64,000 nucleotides of DNA from Marinobacter sp. es.042 (GCF_900188315.1 NZ_LT897781.1:372001-436000); one strand, 5' to 3'. Counted from the first letter of the stretch, positions 29,952 to 38,315 are shown. Numbers and translations: made by a program. The notes: generated by a model from the letters alone, not told the origin.

Positions 29952-30947
29952 TTACCTGACAAAGCGAGAGCGGTAGGCACCGGGTGAAAGCCCGGTATGC
30001 TTGCGGAACAGACGCGTGAACGAACTCACGTCTTCGTATCCCACCAACTGGGTGATTTCATCAATCGGTAACCGCGATTTCTCCAAATGCTGGCGTGCCA
30101 CCTCAATCCGTAGAAGTTGCAGATACCCGGTGGGCGTGTCACCAGTGGCTGCCTTGAATCGGCGAATCAGAGAACGCTCGGTGAGTCCGCTGAGTGAAGC
30201 CAGGCGTTGCAGGGTAACAGGTTTGCGGTAATGACTGTCCAGCCAGTCCTGCAGCTTCAGAATAGCTGCGTCAGAATGGTAGCGGCGCGCCTGCAGGGCG
30301 CTGTAAGGCGCCTGACTCGTCCGCCCCGCATCAATCACAAACGCCTTCGCCAGCTCCCGCGCCACCTGAGCCCCCGCGTAACGCTCGACAAGATAGATCC
30401 CCAGATCCCACCAGGCCATGCCGCCCCCGGCACAGGCAACGTCACCATCCACCGTTACCAGCTTGTCCGGCTGAAGGTTCACCGCCGGAAAGCGCTGGCG
30501 GAACTGATGGCTGAAGCCCCAATGCGTCGTCGCCTGACGACCATCCAGCAGCCCCGCCTCGGCCAGCATGAACGCACCGGTACAGTTACTGGCTACCCGG
30601 ACCTGCCCGGCGTCTGAAGACCGAAATTCGCTCAGCCAATCAATAAGCTCCGAATTCCCGGCCAGAACGACTTCGATAGGGCCACCAATAGTCGGTATCA
30701 CCACCAGATCGCTGTCGTTGCCACCCGGTAACAAATCGTTCCAGGCTCCGTCTGGCTGAATGGTCAGTCCGTTAATGCAACGGCAGGGCGCTCCGTCCTT
30801 CGTCAGAAGCCGGGTTGTGAACCGGGGTGTCGGGGCTTCATCGTTAATCCGCGCCCAGGTAACGCCGGCAAGACGGAAAAGATCAATAATGCCAGTGATA
30901 GCGCTGGCTAAAGCGCCATCAAAACCGATAACAGAGACCGTTCGCAT
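29952..30947 (-). CDS. GlxA-type AraC family transcriptional regulator (DJ-1/PfpI + HTH_18)
   Basis: Cytoplasmic transcription factor of 331 residues. The N-terminal DJ-1/PfpI-like domain (1-200) keeps the nucleophile-elbow motif ASNCTGAFMLAEAGLLDG. The C-terminal AraC domain (about 228-328) has the two helix-turn-helix units: LQRLASLSGLTERSLIRRFKAATG and IDEITQLVGYEDVSSFTRLFRKHTGLSP. It is divergent from the acyl-CoA dehydrogenase/enoyl-CoA hydratase genes, with palindromic sites between, so it probably controls that pair. The effector is unknown. Confidence 0.88.
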   Translation of the reverse strand: MRTVSVIGFDGALASAITGIIDLFRLAGVTWARINDEAPTPRFTTRLLTKDGAPCRCINGLTIQPDGAWNDLLPGGNDSDLVVIPTIGGPIEVVLAGNSELIDWLSEFRSSDAGQVRVASNCTGAFMLAEAGLLDGRQATTHWGFSHQFRQRFPAVNLQPDKLVTVDGDVACAGGGMAWWDLGIYLVERYAGAQVARELAKAFVIDAGRTSQAPYSALQARRYHSDAAILKLQDWLDSHYRKPVTLQRLASLSGLTERSLIRRFKAATGDTPTGYLQLLRIEVARQHLEKSRLPIDEITQLVGYEDVSSFTRLFRKHTGLSPGAYRSRFVR

Positions 30948-30963
30948 ACATTCTCCAAATTAG

Positions 30964-30997
30964 GCCACCAGTGGCAATATTGACCATAATTATGTCA
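30964..30997. promoter_or_regulatory. Two palindromic sites in the divergent AraC/acyl-CoA dehydrogenase region
   Basis: GCCACCAGTGGC (30964-30975; five-base arms around CA) is followed by TGACCATAATTATGTCA (30981-30997), an imperfect 17-bp palindrome. Both sit between the regulator start at 30947 and the acyl-CoA dehydrogenase start at 31062 and are candidate operators for the regulator encoded at 29952-30947 or for another lipid regulator. Confidence 0.4.
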
Positions 30998-31061
30998 TAA
31001 ACGCCGGTTTCCAGAAAAAACCAGTTGTGAGAGGCTATCGACAACAAACAGGAGACCAAGC

Positions 31062-32864
31062 ATGACCGACACCCTGATCGACCGCCGCGACCTGGCGTTC
31101 CAGCTCTACGAAGTTCTCGATACCGAAAACCTCACCACCCGCGAGCGCTTCAGCGAACACAACCGCGACACCTTCGATGCCGTCATTGAAACCGCAGACA
31201 AGATGGCCCGGGAAAAGTTTGCCACCCATAACAGCGCCGCCGACAAGGACGAACCAAAGTTCGTCAACGGCCAGGTCGAGATGCTGCCGCAGGTGAAGGA
31301 AGCCTTCGACGCCTATGCGCAAGCCGGCTTTATTGCAGGACGTTACGACTATGAATTGGGTGGCATGCAGTTGCCTGAATCGGTCATGGCCGCCTGCAAC
31401 GGTTTCTTCACAGCTGCCAACCCTGGTACCGCCGGCTACCCGTTTCTGACCACAGCTGCCGCCAACCTCATCCGGGTTTTCGGCAACGAACAGCAGAAAA
31501 CCACCTTCCTTCCGAACATGCTCAGCGGTCGATTCAGCGGCACCATGGCCCTGACCGAGCCTCACGCCGGCTCCTCCCTCGCGGATATCCGGACATCGGC
31601 ATCGCCCACAGATGAAGGGCACTACCTGATCAAGGGCGCGAAGATTTATATCTCCGGTGGCGAGCAGTCCATCACTGACAACATCGTTCACATGGTGCTG
31701 GCCAAGATCAAAGGGGCGCCGGCGGGCGTGAAAGGTATCTCCCTGTTTATCGTGCCCAAGTTTCTGGTGGATGACGAAGGCAATCCCACTGAACGCAATG
31801 GCGTCAGCCTCGCTGGCCTGATTCACAAGCTCGGCTACCGTGGCACCACCTCCACCGCCCTGAGCTTCGGTGATGATGCTCCCTGTCACGGCTATCTGGT
31901 TGGCGAGCCCCACCAGGGCCTGAAGTATATGTTCCAGATGATGAACGAGGCGCGGGTAGGTGTGGGTTTCGGCGCCGCCGTGATCGGGTATCGCGGGTAC
32001 ATGCACAGCCTCGAATACGCCAAAGATCGCCTACAGGGCCGTAAGGCCAGCGAGAAGAATCCGGAAAGCCCGCAGGTGCCGATTATTGATCACGCCGATG
32101 TCCGTCGCATGCTGCTGGCCCAGAAAGCCTACAGTGAGGGAGGCCTGGCTTTGTGCCTCTACGGCGCCCGACTGATGGATGACCAGCACACCCATCCCGA
32201 TGAGCAGAAACGCCAGGAAGCCGGAAAGCTGCTGGACCTGCTCACTCCGGTGATCAAAGCATGGCCTTCCGAATACGGCCCCAAGGCTAACGACCTGGCT
32301 ATCCAGGTTTACGGCGGTGCCGGTTATACCCGAGAGTATCCGGTAGAGCAGTGCTGGCGTGACAACCGCCTGAACCCGATTCACGAAGGCACCAACGGTA
32401 TCCAGGCCATGGACCTGCTGGGCCGTAAGATCTGGCAGGATCAGAGCCACGGTTTGCAGCTGCTCATGCAGGAGATGCAGGTGGATCTGCAGGCAGCCAC
32501 CACCGATCGTTGCCAGCAATGGGCCCTGTCCCTGAGTGAAACCCTGCAGCAGGCAGTGAAGGTTACCCAAAGCCTGGGTAAATCCCTGATGGAAGGCGAT
32601 CCCGACAAAACCCTGGCCAATGCCTCGTGCTACCTGCACCTGTTCGGGCACATTATGGTGGCCTGGATGTGGCTGCGTCAGGCCAATGCGGCCTCCCATG
32701 CCCTGGGTTCCGCGAATACCGATGATGAACGCAATTTCTACCAGGGCAAACTGCAGGCGGCCCAGTACTTCTTCCACTGGGAATTGCCAACCGTGGCTCA
32801 GGATCTGGTTCTGCTGCGCAATCAGGACGATACCTGCCTGAACATGAAATCGGAGTGGTTCTGA
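31062..32864 (+). CDS. Acyl-CoA dehydrogenase (long DmdC-like form)
   Basis: FAD-dependent alpha,beta-dehydrogenation of an acyl-CoA. The 600-residue product exceeds ordinary acyl-CoA dehydrogenases (about 380) because of N- and C-terminal extensions, as in the FadE/DmdC group. Seen motifs: LTEPHAGSSLADIRTSA (FAD/substrate site, about 165-182), GYRGTTSTALSF, MMNEARVGVG, and the C-terminal VYGGAGYTREYPVEQCWRDNR with IHEGTNGIQAMDLLGRK. CAGGAG precedes the ATG. It overlaps the next gene by one base, so the two are an operon. Chain length of the substrate is unknown. Confidence 0.88.
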   Translation: MTDTLIDRRDLAFQLYEVLDTENLTTRERFSEHNRDTFDAVIETADKMAREKFATHNSAADKDEPKFVNGQVEMLPQVKEAFDAYAQAGFIAGRYDYELGGMQLPESVMAACNGFFTAANPGTAGYPFLTTAAANLIRVFGNEQQKTTFLPNMLSGRFSGTMALTEPHAGSSLADIRTSASPTDEGHYLIKGAKIYISGGEQSITDNIVHMVLAKIKGAPAGVKGISLFIVPKFLVDDEGNPTERNGVSLAGLIHKLGYRGTTSTALSFGDDAPCHGYLVGEPHQGLKYMFQMMNEARVGVGFGAAVIGYRGYMHSLEYAKDRLQGRKASEKNPESPQVPIIDHADVRRMLLAQKAYSEGGLALCLYGARLMDDQHTHPDEQKRQEAGKLLDLLTPVIKAWPSEYGPKANDLAIQVYGGAGYTREYPVEQCWRDNRLNPIHEGTNGIQAMDLLGRKIWQDQSHGLQLLMQEMQVDLQAATTDRCQQWALSLSETLQQAVKVTQSLGKSLMEGDPDKTLANASCYLHLFGHIMVAWMWLRQANAASHALGSANTDDERNFYQGKLQAAQYFFHWELPTVAQDLVLLRNQDDTCLNMKSEWF

Positions 32865-33643
32865 TGGCTCTGGTAAATGTTGAGAAGAAAAACCACATCT
32901 TGCTGATCGGGCTAAACCGCCCTGAAAAAATGAACGCCATGAACCGCGAGATGTACCACCAGATCGCGGCAGCCTATTACAAGCTCGAGAACGACCCGGA
33001 GCTACGGGTCGGGCTGATGTACGCCGAGGGCGACCACTTCACCAGCGGCTTGCAACTAGACGACTGGGCAGGCGTGTTCGCTAACGGGAAGGGCATCGAG
33101 CCGGGTGAAGGCGAACTGGATCCGTTTCACATCACTGGCAAGGCTCTGAGCAAACCGGTGGTCTTTGCGGCACAGGGCATCTGCTTCACCTGCGGCGTTG
33201 AGATGATGCTCAACACAGACGTGCGCGTCGCTGCGAAAGGAACGCGCTTCGCCCAACTGGAAGTGAAGCGGGGCATCTTCGCCTGTGGTGGTGCCACGAT
33301 CCGCCTGCAACGGGAAATTGGCTGGGGTAATGCCCAGCGATACCTGCTGACCGGCGATGAGTGGACCGCCGATCAGGCGTATCAGTGGGGTTTGATCCAG
33401 GAACTGGTGGAACCCGGCGAGCAGTTCAACGTCGCGTTGGAAATTGCCGAGAAAATTGCCAGGGCGGCGCCACTGGGTGTCCAGGGCAGTCTTAAATCCT
33501 CAAAAATTGCTGTCAGCGAAGGGCAGGAGGCTGCGAAGCAGCGTTTGTTCCCGGACCTTCAGCCGGTTATGGCCAGTGAGGATGTAAAGGAGGGAATTCA
33601 GTCATTCCTGGAACGTCGAGAGGCCGCTTTCAAAGGTAAGTAA
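32864..33643 (+). CDS. Enoyl-CoA hydratase/isomerase (crotonase) family protein
   Basis: Crotonase-fold enzyme, likely hydrating the product of the upstream dehydrogenase. The 259-residue product starts at an ATG overlapping the upstream TGA and opens MALVNVEKKNHILLIGLNRP. The oxyanion-hole segment is EGDHFTSGLQLDDWAG and the second core motif is AAQGICFTCGVEMMLNTDVRVA. The usual catalytic Glu pair is not clear: the KRGIFACGGATIRLQREIGWGNA region lacks the standard GxxPxxG pattern, so isomerase or thioesterase chemistry cannot be excluded. Repeat copy D follows 78 bp downstream. Confidence 0.83.
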   Translation: MALVNVEKKNHILLIGLNRPEKMNAMNREMYHQIAAAYYKLENDPELRVGLMYAEGDHFTSGLQLDDWAGVFANGKGIEPGEGELDPFHITGKALSKPVVFAAQGICFTCGVEMMLNTDVRVAAKGTRFAQLEVKRGIFACGGATIRLQREIGWGNAQRYLLTGDEWTADQAYQWGLIQELVEPGEQFNVALEIAEKIARAAPLGVQGSLKSSKIAVSEGQEAAKQRLFPDLQPVMASEDVKEGIQSFLERREAAFKGK

Positions 33644-33721
33644 CGGCTCAGCTTGGTCAGAAATCACGGGTTTTAGCGCTTATAAAGAAACCTGACTATA
33701 TCGCCAGAGCTCAGGGCAGCT

Positions 33722-33819
33722 GACCGGGGTCTTCCTTCCGGGAGTGTGAGCAGCAAGGATGCTGCGATCAAGCCCCCATGGATGGGTTCACGGCGTCTCC
33801 CGGAAGGAAGACGCCGGTC
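33722..33819 (+). repeat. Double-hairpin intergenic element, copy D (CANGGANG loops on plus strand)
   Basis: Arms 33722-33744 and 33797-33819 match at 22 of 23 positions and enclose 52 nt. On the plus strand two hairpins appear: GCAGCAAGGATGCTGC and CCCATGGATGGG, with loops CAAGGATG and CATGGATG, joined through CAAGC. Arms and stems are unrelated in sequence to the other three copies, but loops, linker and spacing are the same. It lies between the convergent ends of the enoyl-CoA hydratase and alkB genes. Confidence 0.85.
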
Positions 33820-33820
33820 G

Positions 33821-33868
33821 GCCGCCTGCACTCGAGCCTGAAGGTTGGGGCCCGAGCTGGCAGGCGGC
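33821..33868 (-). repeat. Hairpin next to the alkB stop codon
   Basis: GCCGCCTGC (33821-33829) pairs perfectly with GCAGGCGGC (33860-33868), with a further CTCG/CGAG pairing inside. It is 6 bp beyond the alkB stop on the minus strand and directly abuts element D. There is no T tract, so it is not a standard intrinsic terminator; it could stabilise the alkB mRNA 3' end. Confidence 0.6.
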
Positions 33869-33873
33869 AATAT

Positions 33874-35142
33874 TCAGGCAGCCTCGGAATTCGCGAATTC
33901 TCGGCGAGCTTTCGCTTCAGCAGCTACCTCAGCAGCGTAGTCCGCATACCTGGCCATCAGCTCCTCTTTCCGGTCCGGATCCCAGTTGATTTTGCTCAGA
34001 TCTCCCTCGTAGTGATCAATCACACGCTTATCCATGGTTTCATACCACCACTGGGGCAGATAGGCCGGCAGAAGCATCGAGGCATAACCACCTGGTAATT
34101 GTGGAGCCTTCTCGAAATGCCGCAAAGCCTGGTAACTGCGCTGCGGATGCGCGTGATGGTCTGAATGCCGCTGGAGCTGATACAGGAACAGATTGGTCAC
34201 AATGTGATTGCTGTTCCAGCTGTGCTCTGGTTGGGTGCGCTCATACTTGCCGTTCTTGTCTTTCTGGCGCAACAGGCCGTAGTGCTCGATGTAGTTCACA
34301 CTCTCGAGCAAACTGGCACCGTAAACCGCCTGGGCCGCCAGAAACGGAACCGCCCTCGGGCCGCAAACCAGCGTTGTGGCGCCAAAGAACCCGGCGCTCA
34401 TGGCCCATCCCTGCAGCAGCTCGTTGTCCAGGCTCCAGAAGCTCTTGCCCTTGCGGGCAAGCCTCGCCTTCTCGATCTTGATGGATGATTTGATACCACC
34501 GAGCACCGTGCGTGGCAGGAATTTCCAGAAACTCTCGCCCATACGGCTGCTGGCAGGATCCTCCGGCGTGGCTACCCGCTTGTGATGACCAAAGTTGTGC
34601 TCAACAACGAAGTGGGTGTAGCCGGTGGGCGCCAGGGCTGCCATGGCCAGCAGCTTGTTCAGTCTGTTGGATTTGTGGCCGAGCTCATGGGCGGTATTGA
34701 TCCCGACGCCATTGATAGCGCCAACCGTCAGCGTGAGCCCTATCTTGTCATCCAGGGGTGTGTTTTTGCGGCTGGCAAGCCAGGCACCCATGAAGGTCAT
34801 GGCGTACTGGGTCGGAATAAATGCTTTCACAATCCGGTCGTAGTACTTGTCCTGCTCGAGTGTCTTCACCGCCGATTCCGGTGGATTGCTCTTATCCTCG
34901 CCGATAGCCCGATCCAGGGCAGGAATGATGCCGTGTACCAGCGCCGGGCCAGTCCATGCCAGGGCTTTCAGTTTTTTTGGAGCCAGGGCATAGCCGGTCA
35001 GTGCGGCCAGCCCGATTCCTGGCAGTGCGGGACCGAGTAGCCACATGTAACGCTTCGGGTCTTTCCAGTTGCCAGAGGCGTCTTTTGCAGCGGGCGCCGA
35101 GATTTTGTGTGATTGCAGGTTATCCGGGGTTTTGGCGTTCAT
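33874..35142 (-). CDS. alkB: Alkane 1-monooxygenase AlkB
   Basis: Integral-membrane di-iron hydroxylase that oxidises n-alkanes to 1-alkanols using rubredoxin-delivered electrons. The 422-residue product has six hydrophobic helices and all three histidine boxes: HELGH (152-156), EHNFGHH (181-187) and LQRHSDHH (323-330). The AlkB-specific ATPEDPASSR follows box two, and the NYIEHYGLLR segment is also present. No rubredoxin, rubredoxin reductase or alkJ/alkH gene is adjacent, so these partners must lie elsewhere. It is divergent from a small gene at 35326, and the 183 bp between them should hold its promoter. Assignment is firm. Confidence 0.95.
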   Translation of the reverse strand: MNAKTPDNLQSHKISAPAAKDASGNWKDPKRYMWLLGPALPGIGLAALTGYALAPKKLKALAWTGPALVHGIIPALDRAIGEDKSNPPESAVKTLEQDKYYDRIVKAFIPTQYAMTFMGAWLASRKNTPLDDKIGLTLTVGAINGVGINTAHELGHKSNRLNKLLAMAALAPTGYTHFVVEHNFGHHKRVATPEDPASSRMGESFWKFLPRTVLGGIKSSIKIEKARLARKGKSFWSLDNELLQGWAMSAGFFGATTLVCGPRAVPFLAAQAVYGASLLESVNYIEHYGLLRQKDKNGKYERTQPEHSWNSNHIVTNLFLYQLQRHSDHHAHPQRSYQALRHFEKAPQLPGGYASMLLPAYLPQWWYETMDKRVIDHYEGDLSKINWDPDRKEELMARYADYAAEVAAEAKARREFANSEAA

Positions 35143-35325
35143 TGTTGTCTCCCTTGCAGTGCGCGTACCTGCAATTTATGTCGGACAATCCAACAATGCA
35201 ACGGGCGTCGACAGCTGTCTGGAACCTTGGCTCAAAATGACAATTACCATTTCTTTGGCAGAAAGCCGGTTTCTGGACCAAACTCATCTGAACAACAAGA
35301 GTCTGATCACAAGGAAGAATCAGCC

Positions 35326-35577
35326 ATGCCCAATCCGTCGTCTGCGACCGCCTCATATTCTGTTCAGGGAATCATTCGGGAGTACTTGTCTTCCGGCAGG
35401 CTTACCGAAGTTGTTTACCGTGACAGCGCCGGTCAGATTTGTCTGGTTCATGATGTTATTCGCGATCTTTTCAGTCGCGCCGGGCAGGATTTTCTGCTGC
35501 TCGGGCGCGGAACCATGCTCCCGTTCGATCACGTTATTACCATCGATGGCCAGTTGCTCTCGGACAGTGCCGGTTAA
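35326..35577 (+). CDS. Small protein, possibly Rof/YaeO-like, divergent from alkB
   Basis: An 83-residue protein starting at the ATG at 35326 with AAGGAAG upstream. Its core (YRDSAGQICLVHDVIRDLFSRAGQDFLLL, then RGTMLPFDHVITIDGQLL) follows the pattern of the Rho inhibitor Rof: a DG-like turn, a DL..R segment, a hydrophobic strand and a final D.I strand, in a protein of the same length. This is pattern similarity only; a Hfq/Sm-like small barrel is the inference. It is the first gene divergent from alkB and might share its regulatory region. Confidence 0.5.
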   Translation: MPNPSSATASYSVQGIIREYLSSGRLTEVVYRDSAGQICLVHDVIRDLFSRAGQDFLLLGRGTMLPFDHVITIDGQLLSDSAG

Positions 35578-35667
35578 CGAAAGGGTAATGGGCCGGTAAT
35601 TGCCCCGGGGCCAACCGCGCCGTACCCTGTGCACCGTTGTAAATGCTTACCAACAGAGGGATATGGT

Positions 35668-35964
35668 ATGAACAAGCTCACACTGAGTGCACTTTTGATG
35701 GTTCTGACGCTCGGCCTTGCAGCCTGCAGTTCGGAAGACAACGAAGGCGTGGATGTCGAGCAGGCTGCGGATAACGCCGGAGAGATGATGGAAGACGCGG
35801 CGGATTCCACCGAGGAAACCCTGGAAGAAGCCACCGGCCAGGATGAAAGTGCCATGGGCGAGTTGCAGGAAGGCGCAGAGGAAGCTGGTGATGCCATGAC
35901 TGATGCCGCCGAAGAAGCCGGCGATTCCATTGAAGAAGGCTACGAAGAAGCCACCCAGCAGTAA
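35668..35964 (+). CDS. Small acidic Ala/Glu-rich lipoprotein
   Basis: A 98-residue predicted lipoprotein. Signal peptide MNKLTLSALLMVLTLGLAAC with lipobox LAAC, then a strongly acidic, alanine-rich sequence with repeating (E/D)-A-x-(D/E) heptad-like units (AADNAGEMMEDAADSTEETL and similar) likely to form an amphipathic helix. This resembles small surface or periplasmic lipoproteins of the entericidin or late-embryogenesis-like type, but no family is certain. AGAGGG precedes the ATG. Confidence 0.75.
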   Translation: MNKLTLSALLMVLTLGLAACSSEDNEGVDVEQAADNAGEMMEDAADSTEETLEEATGQDESAMGELQEGAEEAGDAMTDAAEEAGDSIEEGYEEATQQ

Positions 35965-36051
35965 CCGGGTGGGCTGACCGCTTCGCAGCAACAGTCTTTG
36001 CGAGGCGGTCGGTGTTCCAGTGGCCGCCCTTGTAAAGCAATGTTAACGAAT

Positions 36052-36080
36052 TTGTCTTTTAAACTTACCCTTACTGTCAT
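36052..36080 (+). promoter_or_regulatory. Putative PHO box upstream of phoX
   Basis: CTGTCAT (36074-36080) is an exact PhoB half-site. TTGTCTT (36052-36058) matches five of seven positions exactly 22 bases upstream, i.e. two 11-bp phases. A further ACTGTCC follows at 36094-36100. The region is 64 bp upstream of the PhoX start, where a PhoB site is expected. The middle unit (36063-36069) is poor. Confidence 0.5.
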
Positions 36081-36143
36081 ATTTCCCGCCGAAACTGTCC
36101 TCTCAACAACATCGACCCGCTGTTCTTCGAGAGAGGCAAAAAC

Positions 36144-38156
36144 ATGGCTAAGCACGACCTTGATCCCAATTACCTGGATCCCAACTACGAGCCGGTAGTT
36201 AACCACACTGAAAACACCCCCTTCCACCAGGTCCTTGCCGCTCGCATGCAGCGCCGTACCGTGATGAAAGGCAGCGTTGGTGCTGCCCTTGCCAGTGTGA
36301 TGGGACTGGGCCTGGCAGGTTGTGGCAGCGACAGCAACGACGGCACCACCAGCAGCAATGTTTCAAGTACCGATATCGGCTTCAAGGCGGTACCGACATC
36401 AACGGCCAACGAGGTGGTTGTTCCGGAAGGCTACTCCTCCGAAACATTCCTCCCCTGGGGCACTCCTATCACCGGGTCTTATCCTGCTTACAAGCCGGAT
36501 GGCACGAACACCGGTGCGGAGCAGGAACAACAGATGGGCATGCACCACGACGGCGTGCACTTCTTCCCGATTGACCAGAAGGCTGGCGGCAACAGCTCAA
36601 CCGAAGGCCTTCTGGTGATGAACCATGAGTACATCAATCAGGGCGCTCTGCATGCCAATGGTGCCACCAAGGCATCGGATAACGGTGGCGTACGTCCGGC
36701 GGATGAAGTCCGTAAGGAAATCGCAGCACACGGTGTTTCCGTGGTTCACATCAAACGTGACACCAACGGCAAGTGGGACATTGTCTTTGGCAGTCCCTTC
36801 AACCGTCGGATCACCGGCAATACCGAAATGGACATTCGGGGTCCGGTTCGTGGCTACAGCAAGCTGATCACCAAATACAGCCCGGACGCCACCGAGACCC
36901 GCGGCACGCTTAACAACTGTGCGATGGGGCCGACACCCTGGGGCACTTACCTGGCTGCTGAGGAAAACTGGCACGGCTACTTTGCAAACAGCGACGCCAC
37001 GCAGCCCCGGGAGCAGACCCGCCATGGTGTTGGAAGCTCCAGCCGTTATGACTGGGAACTGGCTGATAGTGGTGAGGATCAGTACGTTCGACTCAATGTA
37101 AGCTCTATCGGCGCATCCGCTGCCGATGATTACCGAAATGAAGCCAATACCTATGGCTACATGGTCGAGATTGATCCCTTTACCCCGGAAAGCAAGCCGC
37201 AGAAGCGCACTGCCCTGGGTCGTTTCGGTCATGAGGGTGTCATCTTCGCGCCGGCCAAGGAAGGCGAGCCGGTGGTATGTTACTCGGGCGATGACTCCCG
37301 TTTCGAGTACATCTACAAGTTTGTATCGTCGAAGCCTTACTATGCCGCCACAGCCGGTGGATACCTCCTCGACGAAGGCACTCTGTATGTAGCCCGCTTC
37401 AATGACGACGGCTCCGGCGACTGGTTGTCGCTGGACCTCAATGATGCTGAATTCAAGGCCAAGGTTGATGCTGCCGTGGGTACGACCGTTGGCGACATTG
37501 CCTTCGACGGCTTCGAGAACCAGGCTGACGTTCTCCTGAATACACGCCTGGCTGCCGATATCGCGGGTGCAACCCCGATGGACCGTCCGGAATGGGGTGC
37601 GGTTGACCCGAATTCAGGCCAGGTTTATTTCACCCTGACCAACAATTCCCGTCGTACTGAAGATCAGGTTAACGCGGCCAACCCCAACGCGAATAACCGT
37701 ACAGGTCATATCATCCGCTGGAGCGAGGAGGGTAATGATCACACCGCGACCAGTTTCGACTGGGACATTTTCGTCTTTGCCGGTGAGCAGGGTACGGAAA
37801 CCGTAGTGGGTGACGAAGTTATCGTTTCGCTGACCGACGACAATATCTTCAACAGCCCGGATGGCCTCTGGTTCGACTACAACGGTCGTCTCTGGATCCA
37901 GACCGATGGCTCCGACGCTGCACCCTACCAGAACAACATGATGCTGGCTGCCAATCCGGAGACTCGCGAAATCAAGCGTTTCTTCGTAGGTCCCCAGGGT
38001 TGTGAGGTGACGGGGGTTGTTTCCACGCCGGATGTGAAAACCATGTTCGTCAACATCCAGCATCCGGAAGGTAACTGGCCGGACTCCAGTGATCCTCGCC
38101 CCCGCGATGCAACCGTGATCGTTACCAAGGACGACGGTGGCGTGATCGGCGCCTGA
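36144..38156 (+). CDS. phoX: PhoX family alkaline phosphatase (DUF839), Tat-exported
   Basis: Calcium/iron-dependent phosphomonoesterase that releases phosphate outside the cytoplasm. The 670-residue product has a long N-terminal region before a twin-arginine motif (RRTVMKG, Arg37-Arg38), a hydrophobic segment, and LGLAGC at about residue 57, so it may be a Tat-exported lipoprotein. Family motifs include GMHHDGVHFFP, LLVMNHEYINQGALH, NNCAMGPTPWGTYLAAEENW, ALGRFGHEGVIFAP and FNSPDGLWFDYNGRLWIQTDG. A probable PHO box lies upstream and a strong terminator downstream, so it is a single-gene unit, likely induced by phosphate starvation. Confidence 0.92.
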   Translation: MAKHDLDPNYLDPNYEPVVNHTENTPFHQVLAARMQRRTVMKGSVGAALASVMGLGLAGCGSDSNDGTTSSNVSSTDIGFKAVPTSTANEVVVPEGYSSETFLPWGTPITGSYPAYKPDGTNTGAEQEQQMGMHHDGVHFFPIDQKAGGNSSTEGLLVMNHEYINQGALHANGATKASDNGGVRPADEVRKEIAAHGVSVVHIKRDTNGKWDIVFGSPFNRRITGNTEMDIRGPVRGYSKLITKYSPDATETRGTLNNCAMGPTPWGTYLAAEENWHGYFANSDATQPREQTRHGVGSSSRYDWELADSGEDQYVRLNVSSIGASAADDYRNEANTYGYMVEIDPFTPESKPQKRTALGRFGHEGVIFAPAKEGEPVVCYSGDDSRFEYIYKFVSSKPYYAATAGGYLLDEGTLYVARFNDDGSGDWLSLDLNDAEFKAKVDAAVGTTVGDIAFDGFENQADVLLNTRLAADIAGATPMDRPEWGAVDPNSGQVYFTLTNNSRRTEDQVNAANPNANNRTGHIIRWSEEGNDHTATSFDWDIFVFAGEQGTETVVGDEVIVSLTDDNIFNSPDGLWFDYNGRLWIQTDGSDAAPYQNNMMLAANPETREIKRFFVGPQGCEVTGVVSTPDVKTMFVNIQHPEGNWPDSSDPRPRDATVIVTKDDGGVIGA

Positions 38157-38182
38157 GCCAACGCCAAAGTAGTCATCTGAAC

Positions 38183-38234
38183 ACCGCAAACCCGGCCCAC
38201 TCGGTTACAGAGTGAGTCGGGTTTGCGGTTTTTT
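38183..38234 (+). terminator. Intrinsic terminator of phoX
   Basis: A 12-bp perfect stem (38183-38194 with 38218-38229) is extended by an inner CACTC/GAGTG pairing and followed by TTTTTT (38229-38234), 27 bp after the phoX stop. Confidence 0.92.
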
Positions 38235-38276
38235 GTTTCAGAAACGCTATTCCCCGCCGATAGGGTTATTAAATAC

Positions 38277-38315
38277 ACTAAAGTATGAGTTATAAACTCA
38301 TGTCAATTCTTTAGT
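38277..38315. promoter_or_regulatory. Nested inverted repeats upstream of the chemoreceptor gene
   Basis: ATGAGTT-ATA-AACTCAT (38285-38301) is a perfect 7-bp inverted repeat in AT-rich sequence. It sits inside a second exact pair, ACTAAAG (38277-38283) and CTTTAGT (38309-38315). The site is 60 bp upstream of the chemoreceptor start and could be an operator or a promoter-proximal hairpin. Confidence 0.4.

Noticed and set aside
31035-32777. Two long minus-strand open frames opposite the acyl-CoA dehydrogenase
   Set aside because: Both are shadows of a well-supported 600-residue enzyme; no ribosome binding sites or motifs.
33821-33868. Calling the hairpin beside alkB an intrinsic terminator
   Set aside because: No T tract follows the stem on either strand.
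38258-38290. FliA (sigma28) promoter for the chemoreceptor gene
   Set aside because: TAAAG and GCCGATA are both present but in the reverse order and wrong spacing for a plus-strand sigma28 promoter.
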